DNA of 64,000 bases from Heritagella_A intestinalis (GTDB lineage Bacteria > Bacillota > Clostridia > Oscillospirales > Acutalibacteraceae), in assembly GCA_904418995.1 (NCBI GenBank), contig CAJFQF010000005.1:42980-106979 (forward strand), given 5' to 3'. This document shows positions 50,163-58,632 of this stretch, in pieces (position 1 is the stretch's first letter; the number at the start of each line of letters is the position of its first letter). A program made the position numbers and the translations under genes. The notes beneath the pieces are model-generated. The model was not told the DNA's origin and did not search any database. It worked only from the letters and a program-made list of their open reading frames with translations.

Positions 50163-51506
50163 TTAGGTATGGTCCGGCTGGAAGAGCTCTCCGCGCAGCT
50201 TTAAGAGGATGACGGCCGAGAGGATGGCAGCCAGCAGGGCTGTGCCGGCAAAGTTCAGCCAAATGCCCGTCAGGCCCAAAGGCCACAGCACCCCAATGAG
50301 CAGCACAGGGAACACCAGGGCAGTGGAAACAGAGATAATAGAGGCGGGCAGGGGCTTTTCAATGGCCAGCATATAGCTCTGGGTGGCAAAGGAGAACCAC
50401 CGGGTGATATAGGTGATGGCGAAGAGCTGCAAGGCCCCAATAGACAGGGCCATGACTTCCGCACTGGCGTCGGCCATAAACAGGCCGGTGATTTGCCCCG
50501 GGAACAGCAGGATTACCACCACCGCCAGCAGGGAAATAATGCCGCTGGCGATAAAACAGCATTTCTCAATGGCGCGTACCCGAGAAATTTTCCCCGCGCC
50601 CCAGTTGTATCCCACTGCTGGCTGAAGGGAGTCGCACATGCCGTAGAGGAGGGGCTGGATGAAGCCATCGGTGTACATGAGAACGCCATATACGGAAACC
50701 GCCGTTTCGCCGCCCATACGCACCAGAATGGCGTTGAGCAGGATCGAGGTAATGCGCCCGGCAATGTTATTCAGAAAGTTGGGGCTGCCGCAGGCGATGA
50801 TTTGCCGGATCATCCCTACAGAAAAGCGGGGCCGGCAGAAGTGCAGGAGGTTTTTCCCCATAAAAAAGGGAACCACGGCCAAAAGCGCGGTGATGAACAT
50901 CCCGGCACAGGTGGCCAGGGCCGCCGCCCAGACGCCCCAACGGAAAACCCCCAGGAAGAGGAATTCCAAAACAGCGCTGAGTACCGACATGAAGATGTTC
51001 AAAAACATACTGGTGCGGATTCTCCCGCAAATGCGCAGGAAATTATCCATGGCAAAGACAATAGTAGTCACCGGAGAAGAAATGGCATAGACCCGGATGT
51101 ACTGGACGGCCAGGTCTGCGAATTCCCCTTGGGCGCCCATAAGCTGAATGAGCAGGGGGGCCGCCGCAAAGAGCAGGGCGCCGATGATGATGCCGGTTCC
51201 CACAATCATCAGGCAGGCGCAGGTAAAGAGATTGTTAGCTTCCTGTTCTTGCTTTTTCCCCAGGGCAATAGAGATGGGCACCGAGGAGCCCACGCCAATG
51301 AGGTCTGCCAGGGAGAAGTTGATGATGACGAAGGGCATGGCCAGGTTAATGGCGGCAAAAGCAGTGGCGCCTGCAAAATGGCCGACGAAAATGCCGTCGA
51401 AGGTCTGGTATAGAGCCGAAGCCAGCATGCTGATGGCTCCGGGAATCGAGGCCAGGAAAAAAAGTTTGAAAGGCGGCGTTTTAGCGAATAATGCGGTTGC
51501 GTTCAT
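50163..51506 (-). CDS. MATE family efflux transporter
   Basis: A 447-residue protein with about twelve helices and the MATE pattern ASIPGAISMLASALYQTFDGIFVGHFAG (in part) and NNIAGRITSILLNAILVRMGG. ATG 51506 follows GAAAGGA; an ATG at 51526 is in frame but without a site. It is divergent from a MerR regulator with 117 bp between the starts, a common layout in which the regulator switches on the exporter when a drug binds. Confidence 0.92.
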   Translation of the reverse strand: MNATALFAKTPPFKLFFLASIPGAISMLASALYQTFDGIFVGHFAGATAFAAINLAMPFVIINFSLADLIGVGSSVPISIALGKKQEQEANNLFTCACLMIVGTGIIIGALLFAAAPLLIQLMGAQGEFADLAVQYIRVYAISSPVTTIVFAMDNFLRICGRIRTSMFLNIFMSVLSAVLEFLFLGVFRWGVWAAALATCAGMFITALLAVVPFFMGKNLLHFCRPRFSVGMIRQIIACGSPNFLNNIAGRITSILLNAILVRMGGETAVSVYGVLMYTDGFIQPLLYGMCDSLQPAVGYNWGAGKISRVRAIEKCCFIASGIISLLAVVVILLFPGQITGLFMADASAEVMALSIGALQLFAITYITRWFSFATQSYMLAIEKPLPASIISVSTALVFPVLLIGVLWPLGLTGIWLNFAGTALLAAILSAVILLKLRGELFQPDHT

Positions 51507-51559
51507 AGCAAGGGTTTCCTTTCTCATTTTGCAAAAGAAATAAAGCAAGTGACTGGACG

Positions 51560-51588
51560 TTGACGCTGGGGGAAAGTCAGGGTATAAT
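51560..51588 (+). promoter_or_regulatory. Promoter of the MerR gene
   Basis: TTGACG (51560-51565) and TATAAT (51583-51588), spacing 17. This is the normal distance, not the stretched 19-20 bases seen at MerR-activated promoters. Confidence 0.65.
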
Positions 51589-51623
51589 GGCCAACAGTAC
51601 CATAATAGGAGAGTGCAGCATCC

Positions 51624-52460
51624 ATGGACAAAACCAAGTTGCTTTCTATCGGGACCTTGTCCAAATTTACCGGGGTTCATATCAAATCCCTGCGGTATTA
51701 TGATGAAATCGGCATCCTGCCCCCCGCCTATGTAGACCCCAATACCGGTTACCGGTATTATTCCTTTTCCCAGGTCCGGGTGGTGGATGCCATTCAGCTC
51801 TGCGTAGAGCTGGATATTCCCTTAAAACAGTTCCCAGAGTTCACAGGCTCCCAATATCAGCAAATTTACTACACACGGCTTTTGGCAAAGGGCACCCAGC
51901 TGGCCCGGGAAAAAATCCGCAGCATCCAGGAGAGGCTGGATTTCCTCCAGGCCATGGAGCAGGAGGTCCTGCGGGGACGTGGCCTCCAAAAGGAGACCGA
52001 TACCCGTATCAGCCTTTTTCCTCAGAAGCTGTGCCTCACCATTCCCTATGAAGGGACCCACAGCACCCCGCAGTATTACAAGGGCCTTCATCAAATTTTC
52101 ACCCTCATGGAGCAGAAAGGGCTGAGCCCAGGTTATGATTGGGGCCTGCTGCTTTTGTGCCAAAAGGAAGAGAGGCGGCAGTACATCTTTTTATCGGTGG
52201 AAGCCGACGGCCGGCGCGATGATGCAGCATGGGACTCTCAGGGCCTGCTGGCGTTTCCTTCTGCCCAATACCGGTTCCTGCGCACAGAAGAGCCGGATAT
52301 TGCCAAAGCACCGGTTTTTTTCCCGGACCTCTTTGCGCAGGAATACGACAAAGTGGTCATGGAAGTGGAGTCCCTTTCCGACGTCAGCAGTACTTCCGTC
52401 CCGGTTTTTGAGATGCGCTGTTCCCTTCCTGATGAAAAGGCTTTTCCCCAGCGGGTATAA
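51624..52460 (+). CDS. MerR family regulator, BmrR-like
   Basis: A 278-residue regulator. The N-terminal winged helix is SIGTLSKFTGVHIKSLRYYDEIGILPP (in part), followed by a coiled-coil dimer helix near 80-115 and a C-terminal effector domain of GyrI/BmrR type. BmrR-like proteins bind cationic drugs and activate exporters. The divergent MATE gene is the natural target. AGGAGAGTG precedes the ATG. Confidence 0.9.
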   Translation: MDKTKLLSIGTLSKFTGVHIKSLRYYDEIGILPPAYVDPNTGYRYYSFSQVRVVDAIQLCVELDIPLKQFPEFTGSQYQQIYYTRLLAKGTQLAREKIRSIQERLDFLQAMEQEVLRGRGLQKETDTRISLFPQKLCLTIPYEGTHSTPQYYKGLHQIFTLMEQKGLSPGYDWGLLLLCQKEERRQYIFLSVEADGRRDDAAWDSQGLLAFPSAQYRFLRTEEPDIAKAPVFFPDLFAQEYDKVVMEVESLSDVSSTSVPVFEMRCSLPDEKAFPQRV

Positions 52461-52598
52461 AAGGTCACAATTTCTATGATAAAGTATCCCGTTATGGGAG
52501 AGTCAAGAGGGGATCTCCCGAAAAAGGCGGATTTTTTACAGGTTCCGAGAAGAGCGGATGATTCAGAGTTTAGATACAAACCGCCTGCGCTTTACCGG

Positions 52599-52627
52599 TT
52601 GCCCGGCCTGTGGAAAGGTGCTATAAT
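52599..52627 (+). promoter_or_regulatory. Promoter of DUF951-prfA
   Basis: TTGCCC (52599-52604) and TATAAT (52622-52627), 17 bases apart, 37 bp before the start codon. The 140 bp before it holds no gene. Confidence 0.65.
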
Positions 52628-52663
52628 GGGAAGGTACGCACTGCAAAGAAAGGGGGAAACCGG

Positions 52664-52882
52664 ATGGACGTGCGTCCAGGGGATATCCTGCAAATGAAAA
52701 AGAGCCATCCCTGCGGCAGCAAGACCTTTTTGGTGCTGCGCTCGGGAATGGATTTCAAGATTCGCTGCACCGGGTGTGGCCATGAGGTCATGGTGCCCCG
52801 GCTGAAATGCGAAAAGAATATCAAAAAGATTCTGCGGGAAGGAACGCCTTCCCAGGAAGAGGGTTCTTCCGGAAAAGAGTAG
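52664..52882 (+). CDS. DUF951 family protein
   Basis: A 72-residue basic protein, MDVRPGDILQMKKSHPCGSK, then a CTGCGHEVM zinc-knuckle-like motif and PRLKCEKNIKKI. DUF951 proteins are small OB-like proteins found across Firmicutes, often near replication or translation genes, and probably bind nucleic acid. AAAGGGGGAAA precedes the ATG. It is 48 bp before prfA, in the same direction. Confidence 0.9.
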   Translation: MDVRPGDILQMKKSHPCGSKTFLVLRSGMDFKIRCTGCGHEVMVPRLKCEKNIKKILREGTPSQEEGSSGKE

Positions 52883-52930
52883 CTTTCCGCATGGTATCAG
52901 CAAAGAGATTATGCGGAAAGGATTTTACGT

Positions 52931-53998
52931 ATGTTTGAAAAGCTGGATGTTTTTGAGAAACGTCTGGAGGAGATTAACCAGAAGCTCTGCGACCCGGCCG
53001 TTTTGGCTGACCAGCAGACTTATACGGAGCTTTTAAAGGAAAGCAGCTCCATTACTCCCATTGTGGAGAAATACCGGGAATATAAAAGCGCCCGGCAGCA
53101 GGCGGCAGAAGCTGAAGAGCTGCTGGGAGACCGGGAGATGCACGAGCTGGCCAAAGAGGATTTGGCCCAGGCCCAGCAGGCGGCGGAGCAGGCCGCGGAG
53201 GAATTGAAGCTGCTGTTGCTGCCCAAGGACCCCAACGATGACAGGAGCGTGATTGTGGAGATTCGCGGCGGCGCTGGCGGGGAAGAAGCTGCGCTGTTTT
53301 CGGCGGTGCTGTATCGGATGTACAGTATGTATGCCCAGTCCCGGCGCTGGGAGATTGAGCTTCTCAACGTCAATGAGACGGAGCTGGGAGGCTTTAAGGA
53401 AATCAGCTTTATGATTCACGGCCAGGGGGCTTATTCCCGGCTGAAATATGAGAGCGGCGTCCACCGGGTGCAGCGGGTGCCGGAAACGGAGACCCAGGGG
53501 CGCATCCACACCAGCACGGCTACAGTGGCGGTGCTGCCCGAGGTAGACGACGTGGAGGTCACCATTGACCCCAAAGATTTGCAGATTGATACCTTCCGTT
53601 CCAGCGGCGCGGGAGGCCAGCATATCAATAAGACTTCTTCCGCTATCCGCATTACCCATTTGCCCACCGGCATGGTGGTGGAGTGCCAGGATGAGCGAAG
53701 CCAATATAAGAATAAAGATAAAGCCATGAAGGTGTTGCGTTCCCGGCTGTATGAGCAGGAGCAGCGCAAGCAGGACGCCCAGGTGGCGGCCCAGCGGAAG
53801 AGCCAGGTGGGCACGGGAGACCGTTCCGAGCGCATCCGTACCTATAATTATCCCCAGGGACGGTTGACAGACCACCGGATTGGGTTGACGTTGTACCGGC
53901 TGGAGGATTTGCTCAATGGAAACCTGGATGAGGTTATTGATGCCTTGATTACCGCGGACCGGGCAGAAAAGCTGGCCCAGGAGGAAGAGCAAAGCTAA
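52931..53998 (+). CDS. prfA: Peptide chain release factor 1
   Basis: A 355-residue class I release factor reading UAA and UAG. The GGQ motif (Gly228-Gly229-Gln230) lies in SSGAGGQHINKTSSA, and the codon-recognition PxT-type motif lies in domain 2 (HRVQRVPETETQGR). GGAAAGGA precedes the ATG. It shares the DUF951 promoter. prmC, often its neighbour, is absent; a 700-bp repeat region follows with no plain terminator at once after the stop. Confidence 0.97.
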   Translation: MFEKLDVFEKRLEEINQKLCDPAVLADQQTYTELLKESSSITPIVEKYREYKSARQQAAEAEELLGDREMHELAKEDLAQAQQAAEQAAEELKLLLLPKDPNDDRSVIVEIRGGAGGEEAALFSAVLYRMYSMYAQSRRWEIELLNVNETELGGFKEISFMIHGQGAYSRLKYESGVHRVQRVPETETQGRIHTSTATVAVLPEVDDVEVTIDPKDLQIDTFRSSGAGGQHINKTSSAIRITHLPTGMVVECQDERSQYKNKDKAMKVLRSRLYEQEQRKQDAQVAAQRKSQVGTGDRSERIRTYNYPQGRLTDHRIGLTLYRLEDLLNGNLDEVIDALITADRAEKLAQEEEQS

Positions 53999-54102
53999 AA
54001 AAGCGGCGCGGAGCGATTGCAGAGTCCAGAGAGACTCAGTCTCTCTGGCGGGAGTATGAGGGCAGAGCCCTCATAACAGCGAAGCCCGTAAAAAGCAATC
54101 TG

Positions 54103-54280
54103 CCTGTTTCCACTAACAGCAAGAGTTGCCGAAGGCAACGCGAGCTCTGAGAGGAAGCAAGCTAAAGACCCGAAGAAACTTCTCTACCTGTTACCACTAA
54201 CAGCAAGAGCTGCGAAGCAGCGCGAGCCCCAAGAGGAAGCAGCCAAAGACCCGCAGAAACCCAGCTACCTGTTCCCGGTG
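54103..54280. repeat. Tandem repeat units of 84 and 81 bp downstream of prfA
   Basis: Unit 1 (54103-54186) and unit 2 (54187-54267) both begin CCTGTT and contain CCACTAACAGCAAGAG, a small hairpin (TTGCC/GGCAA in one, CTGC/GCAG in the other), GCGAGC, AGAGGAAGCA and AAAGACCCG.AGAAAC. A third copy starts at 54268 and breaks off after CCTGTTCCC. A degenerate relative with hairpins AGAGACT/AGTCTCT and GAGGGC/GCCCTC lies at 54026-54100. Confidence 0.8.
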
Positions 54281-54340
54281 ATTCTGATTTTTCCTTGCGG
54301 AAAAACAGAGGAAAGCACCATCAGGAGCCATGCAGAAAAA

Positions 54341-54672
54341 CTTTTTTCTTGCAAAAAGTTTTTCTCTTTGCAACCTCCCACTGGGAGCTTGCAAATTCAC
54401 TTTTCAAAAATGCGCCCTACGGATAGGGTGTTTCGCCCTCTGCGGAGGGCGACCAGGGCTCCTCGCCCTGGGTCTTCGCTGCCGCTTCGGTCGGCGCCTT
54501 GGTTGTGTGCCACTGGCACACGGCGCCCTCGCCAGGCTGAGCCTGGACGCAATCCGCGTTTGAAGCAAGCGCAAACAATCCCTGTTGTCCACGCGTAGGC
54601 AGCTTACGCGGGAGAAAAGGTTACTCATAGATGCCGTTTCCTCGCGGCTTGGGAGCGCATACTATGCGCCGC
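54341..54672. repeat. Modular intergenic repeat, locus 2
   Basis: This completes the 698-bp gap between prfA and tsaC, which contains no credible gene. It shares modules with 33.03-33.48 kb: CTTTTTTCTTGCAAAAAGT (54341-54359), module B (54379-54425, identical to 33191-33237), a module C relative (54428-54475), module D in the opposite orientation to locus 1 (54483-54531), then CTCGCCAGGCTGAGCC and module A (54551-54672) ending with the same palindrome GCGCATACTATGCGC. The order and direction of modules differ between the loci. Confidence 0.85.
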
Positions 54673-54696
54673 TTTACTTTTAAGGAATGATATACA

Positions 54697-55722
54697 ATGA
54701 AAACTATCAAATTACAAGCGGAAAATCCCCAGGACATTGCCCGTGCCGGGGAGATTCTCCGCAAGGGCGGTCTGGTGGGGATTCCCACAGAAACCGTCTA
54801 TGGACTGGCTGCCGACGCCCTCAACGGGGAAGCGGTAAAGAAAATTTTTCAGGCCAAGGGGCGGCCCATGGATAACCCCCTGATTGTCCATATTTCCCAT
54901 ATAGAACAACTGCAAGACTTGGTGGCGGAAATCCCGGAAAGCGCCCGGGAACTGGCCCGGCGCTGGTGGCCCGGCCCCCTGACCATGATTTTCCCCAAGT
55001 CGGCGCGCATCCCCGATGAAGTGAGCGCCGGCCTGCCTACGGTAGCAGTGCGGTTCCCCGCCCATCCAGCGGCGAGAGCCGTGATTGACGCGGCGGGCAC
55101 TCCGCTGGCGGCTCCTTCCGGAAACCGTTCCGGCCGGCCCAGCCCCACCACAGCGGCCCATATGCTGGTGGATATGGATGGGCGCATTGACGCTATTGTG
55201 GACGGCGGCCCCTGTCAGGTAGGGGTGGAGTCCACGGTGATTACCCTGGCCACTGACCCGCCCCGGCTTCTGCGCCCCGGCGGCATTACTTTGGAACAAC
55301 TCCGGGAAGCCCTGGGCCGGGTGGATATGGACGAAGCCGTTCTCAACCCCCTGAAAGAAGGGGAGAAGGCCGCTTCCCCGGGGATGAAGTATAAGCACTA
55401 TGCCCCCAAGGCCCATGTCATCATTGTGGATGGCCCTTATGAAGCCTATTGCCGGTTTGTCAATCGCCACAAAGGGCCGGGAGTCGCCGCCATGTGCTAT
55501 AACGGCGATGAGAAAGCATTGGAGGTGCCGGCCGTCTGCTATGGCGGACGGGAGGACTATGCCGAACAGGCCCGGGAGCTCTTTGACGCTCTGCGGGAGC
55601 TGGACGAAATGGGCGCCCAAACGGTGTTCGCCCGGTGCCCGGAACCCCGGGGCGTAGGGCTGGCCGTGTATAACCGCCTGATTCGGGCGGCAGGATTCGA
55701 GGTGCTGCACATTGGAGAATAA
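54697..55722 (+). CDS. tsaC: L-threonylcarbamoyladenylate synthase (Sua5 type)
   Basis: A 341-residue enzyme of tRNA t6A synthesis that joins threonine, bicarbonate and ATP. The YrdC domain (GGLVGIPTETVYGLAADALN, KGRPMDNPLIVHI, SAPSGNRSG-like APSGNRSGRPSPT) takes up residues 1-200; the C-terminal Sua5 domain (SPGMKYKHYAPKAHVIIV, in part) makes it the long form. AAGGAATG lies upstream. Its 3' end overlaps the TTG start of coaE by 11 bp. Confidence 0.96.
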   Translation: MKTIKLQAENPQDIARAGEILRKGGLVGIPTETVYGLAADALNGEAVKKIFQAKGRPMDNPLIVHISHIEQLQDLVAEIPESARELARRWWPGPLTMIFPKSARIPDEVSAGLPTVAVRFPAHPAARAVIDAAGTPLAAPSGNRSGRPSPTTAAHMLVDMDGRIDAIVDGGPCQVGVESTVITLATDPPRLLRPGGITLEQLREALGRVDMDEAVLNPLKEGEKAASPGMKYKHYAPKAHVIIVDGPYEAYCRFVNRHKGPGVAAMCYNGDEKALEVPAVCYGGREDYAEQARELFDALRELDEMGAQTVFARCPEPRGVGLAVYNRLIRAAGFEVLHIGE

Positions 55723-56320
55723 AGGCTTTGTCATCGGGCTTACCGGCCCCACCGGGGCGGGAAAATCCACGGTGGCCAAAGAACTGGAATCCTTAGGCTG
55801 CCGCATTGTGGACTGCGACCGCATTGCCCGGCAGATTACCGATACCTGCGCCCCTTGCCGGGAAGCGCTCCAGGAAGAATTCGGCGCGGACATTTTCCGG
55901 GAGGGGGTTCTGGACCGGAAGCTGCTGGCCCAGCGGGCTTTTGCTTCCTCGGAAAAGACCCAGCGCCTCAATGGCATCACCCACCCCTGGATTCTCCGGG
56001 AGACCCAGGCCCAGGTGGAAGCGGGTCTTGCCGCCGGAGCCAGGGCAGTGGTCATTGACGCGCCTCTGCTCTTCGAGGCCGGGGCAGACCGCTTTTGCCA
56101 GAAGATTTTGGCAGTGACGGTGCCCTATGAAAAGCGCTTGCGCCGGATCATGGCCCGGGACAACATTACCGAGGAACAGGCCCGGGCCCGGATGGACGCT
56201 CAGCATCCCGAAAGCTGGTATGAAGCACGGGCGGACTGGGTGGTTTCCGGCAGTATGGACGATGCCGCTCTGCGGGAAATCCTGGAAAAGCATCTCGCGG
56301 AAGGCGGGGAGGAGGAGTAA
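55712..56320 (+). CDS. coaE: Dephospho-CoA kinase
   Basis: The last step of CoA synthesis. The P-loop GPTGAGKS is at 12-19 (written G12 to S19), followed by CDRIARQIT and the lid region. The protein is 202 residues. The TTG at 55712 has GAGGTG seven bases upstream inside tsaC, so it is translationally coupled. It is followed after three bases by the lytic transglycosylase, a usual clostridial order. Confidence 0.95.
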   Translation: MENKGFVIGLTGPTGAGKSTVAKELESLGCRIVDCDRIARQITDTCAPCREALQEEFGADIFREGVLDRKLLAQRAFASSEKTQRLNGITHPWILRETQAQVEAGLAAGARAVVIDAPLLFEAGADRFCQKILAVTVPYEKRLRRIMARDNITEEQARARMDAQHPESWYEARADWVVSGSMDDAALREILEKHLAEGGEEE

Positions 56321-56323
56321 GCA

Positions 56324-56926
56324 ATGCAAGTTGCCAAACCCAAAAAGAAGCGGAAAACAGGGCGTATTTTTCTGGGGGCAATTCTGTTCCTGGCAGTAGC
56401 GGCCCTGTGCCTATATTTTGCCAAAGACGCCCTGCTCCGGCAAGTGTATCCGTTGGCCTATTACGAGACGGTGATGGAGCAGTCCAAGAAAAACGAGCTG
56501 GACCCAGCCTTGGTTTATGGGGTGATTCGGGCGGAGAGCAGTTTCGACCCCAACGCGGTTTCCAGTGCCGACGCCCGGGGCCTGATGCAGCTGACGCCGG
56601 AGACCTTTGAGTGGGTGCGCTCTATGACCCACGACGGGGAGAATATCACCGAGGCGGACATCACCGACCCGGACATCAATATCCGATTTGGCTGTGAACT
56701 GCTGGCCCTGCTCCTCTCCCACTATGGGAACGAGGAAACCGCCCTGTGCGCCTATAATGCGGGCATGGGGAATGTTTCCAGCTGGCTGGAGAATTCCGAG
56801 TATTCCAGCGACGGGGTGACCCTACAGGTAATCCCCTTTGGGGAAACGGAGAAGTATCTGGAAAAGGTTCTCTCCAATCGGGAGATGTACCGCTCTCTGT
56901 ATTCTGAGGAGCTGACGGTCACTTAA
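56324..56926 (+). CDS. Lytic transglycosylase (SLT domain), membrane-anchored
   Basis: A 200-residue protein with a basic N-terminus, one anchor helix (IFLGAILFLAVAALCLYF) and an SLT domain outside. Catalytic Glu71 lies in VIRAESSFDPNAVSSADARG, followed by LMQLTPETF and AYNAGMGNV. It cuts peptidoglycan glycan strands to anhydro ends. GGAGGAG precedes the ATG. It is the third gene of the tsaC-coaE unit. Confidence 0.93.
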   Translation: MQVAKPKKKRKTGRIFLGAILFLAVAALCLYFAKDALLRQVYPLAYYETVMEQSKKNELDPALVYGVIRAESSFDPNAVSSADARGLMQLTPETFEWVRSMTHDGENITEADITDPDINIRFGCELLALLLSHYGNEETALCAYNAGMGNVSSWLENSEYSSDGVTLQVIPFGETEKYLEKVLSNREMYRSLYSEELTVT

Positions 56927-56998
56927 TTGCTTTGTGATTTTCCCGGAAAACCGGGTTTAATCAACCATAGATTTTATTTTAACAGGAGGTAAAGGGAA

Positions 56999-58411
56999 AT
57001 GGAACCCAAAACCATGGATGTGGAAGCTCTCTCCAAAGAGCTGACCCTGAACAAGAAAAACGGCTTCTTCCAGGTGGATGATGAAGAAATCGCCCGAGCT
57101 GACCAGTTCTGCGAGGACTATAAGGTCTTTATGGACGCCAGCAAAACCGAGCGGGAGGCCACTGAAGAGGCCATCCGCCGGGCAGAAGCCAAGGGCTTTG
57201 TGCCCTATGACCCCACCGCTTCTTACAAGCCCGGGGACAAGGTGTATGTAAACAACCGCGGCAAGTCCGTGATGCTGGCCGTTATCGGTGAAAAGGGAAG
57301 CCGGGAGGGCGTGCGCATTGCCGCCGCTCACATTGACTGCCCCCGCATCGATTTGAAGCCCATCCCGCTGTATGAGTCCAGCGACCTGGCCCTGCTGAAG
57401 ACTCACTATTACGGCGGTATCAAGAAGTACCAGTGGACCGCCATCCCCCTGGCCATGCACGGCTGTGTGGTGCTCCGGGGCGGCAAAAAGGTGAAGGTCT
57501 GCATCGGTGAAGAGCCCGGCGATCCCCAGTTCTGCATCACCGACCTGCTGCCTCACCTGGCACAGGAACAGTCCGTCAAGACCCTGGGCAAGGCTATCGA
57601 GGGCGAGGATCTGAACATCCTCTTCGGCAGCCGTCCCATCCGCTCCGAAAAAGGCGAGAACCTGTTCAAGCTGAACATTTTGAGGCTCCTCAACGAGAAA
57701 TACGGCATGGTGGAGCAGGACTTCATCACCGCTGAAATTGAGTTTGTGCCCGCCTTTAAGGCTGTGGACATCGGCCTGGACCGGAGCATGGTAGGCGCTT
57801 ATGGCCACGATGACCGGGTCTGCGCATATCCCGCCCTGGAAGCCGTCCTCAACTGCTGCGAGGTTCCCCAGCAGACGGTCATCACCGTTCTCACCGACAA
57901 GGAAGAGACCGGCAGCGCCGGCAACACCGGCCTGGAGTCCTCCTATCTGCGGTACTTTGTCCACGCCCTGGCCAAGCAGGACGGAGTGGACGGCCACGAT
58001 GTGCTGTCCCAGTCCACCTGCCTCTCCGCTGACGTGGCGGCCGCTTATGACCCCACCTATGCTTCCGCTTATGAGGCCAACAACTCCTGCTATCTGAACA
58101 AGGGCGTAGGCGTTATCAAGTATACCGGCTCCCGTGGCAAGGGCGGCACCTCTGATGCTTCCGCCGAGTTCATGGGCCAGGTTCGGGACCTGCTGGACGA
58201 CAACAACGTCCTGTGGCAGACCGGCGAGCTGGGCCGCGTGGATTTGGGCGGCGGCGGAACCGTTGCCCAGTATGTGGCCAACCTGAATGTGGACGTAGTG
58301 GACGTAGGCGTTCCGGTGCTCTCCATGCACGCTCCCTTTGAAGTAGTGGCCAAGCTGGACATCTACATGGCATACCGTGCCTTCAAGGCCTTCTTTGACC
58401 AGAAGAAGTAA
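56999..58411 (+). CDS. M18 family aminopeptidase
   Basis: A 470-residue zinc aminopeptidase that removes acidic or neutral N-terminal residues and forms large cytosolic complexes. Metal and catalytic motifs are AAHIDCPRID, HDDRVCAYPALEA, DKEETGSAGNTG, SADVAAAYDP and the last histidine in SMHAPFEVV. AGGAGGTAAAGGG precedes the ATG. Codon use is strongly biased to C-ending codons, suggesting high expression. A strong terminator follows. Confidence 0.95.
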   Translation: MEPKTMDVEALSKELTLNKKNGFFQVDDEEIARADQFCEDYKVFMDASKTEREATEEAIRRAEAKGFVPYDPTASYKPGDKVYVNNRGKSVMLAVIGEKGSREGVRIAAAHIDCPRIDLKPIPLYESSDLALLKTHYYGGIKKYQWTAIPLAMHGCVVLRGGKKVKVCIGEEPGDPQFCITDLLPHLAQEQSVKTLGKAIEGEDLNILFGSRPIRSEKGENLFKLNILRLLNEKYGMVEQDFITAEIEFVPAFKAVDIGLDRSMVGAYGHDDRVCAYPALEAVLNCCEVPQQTVITVLTDKEETGSAGNTGLESSYLRYFVHALAKQDGVDGHDVLSQSTCLSADVAAAYDPTYASAYEANNSCYLNKGVGVIKYTGSRGKGGTSDASAEFMGQVRDLLDDNNVLWQTGELGRVDLGGGGTVAQYVANLNVDVVDVGVPVLSMHAPFEVVAKLDIYMAYRAFKAFFDQKK

Positions 58412-58451
58412 GACGCTTCCGCATAAAAGGATACTGTCACAGCACAAACAA

Positions 58452-58490
58452 AAGAGCCAGCCTGTTTTGACCCAGGCTGGCTCTTATTTA
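58452..58490 (+). terminator. Terminator after the M18 aminopeptidase gene
   Basis: AAGAGCCAGCCTG (about 58452-58464) pairs with CAGGCTGGCTCTT (58473-58485), followed by ATTTA. The next 140 bp, up to the ABC gene, holds nothing recognisable. Confidence 0.85.
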
Positions 58491-58632
58491 TATGCCTTTT
58501 TGATTCACGCAGCGCTTTGGCGGTTTGCTGCGTCTGGACATTGGGTGCTTTTCTACCTCCGCGGGGAAACCGGTTGTTTTTCGCTGGGAGTTACATCGCG
58601 GATTGGGACCGCAACCTTTGCGGGGGGAGGGT

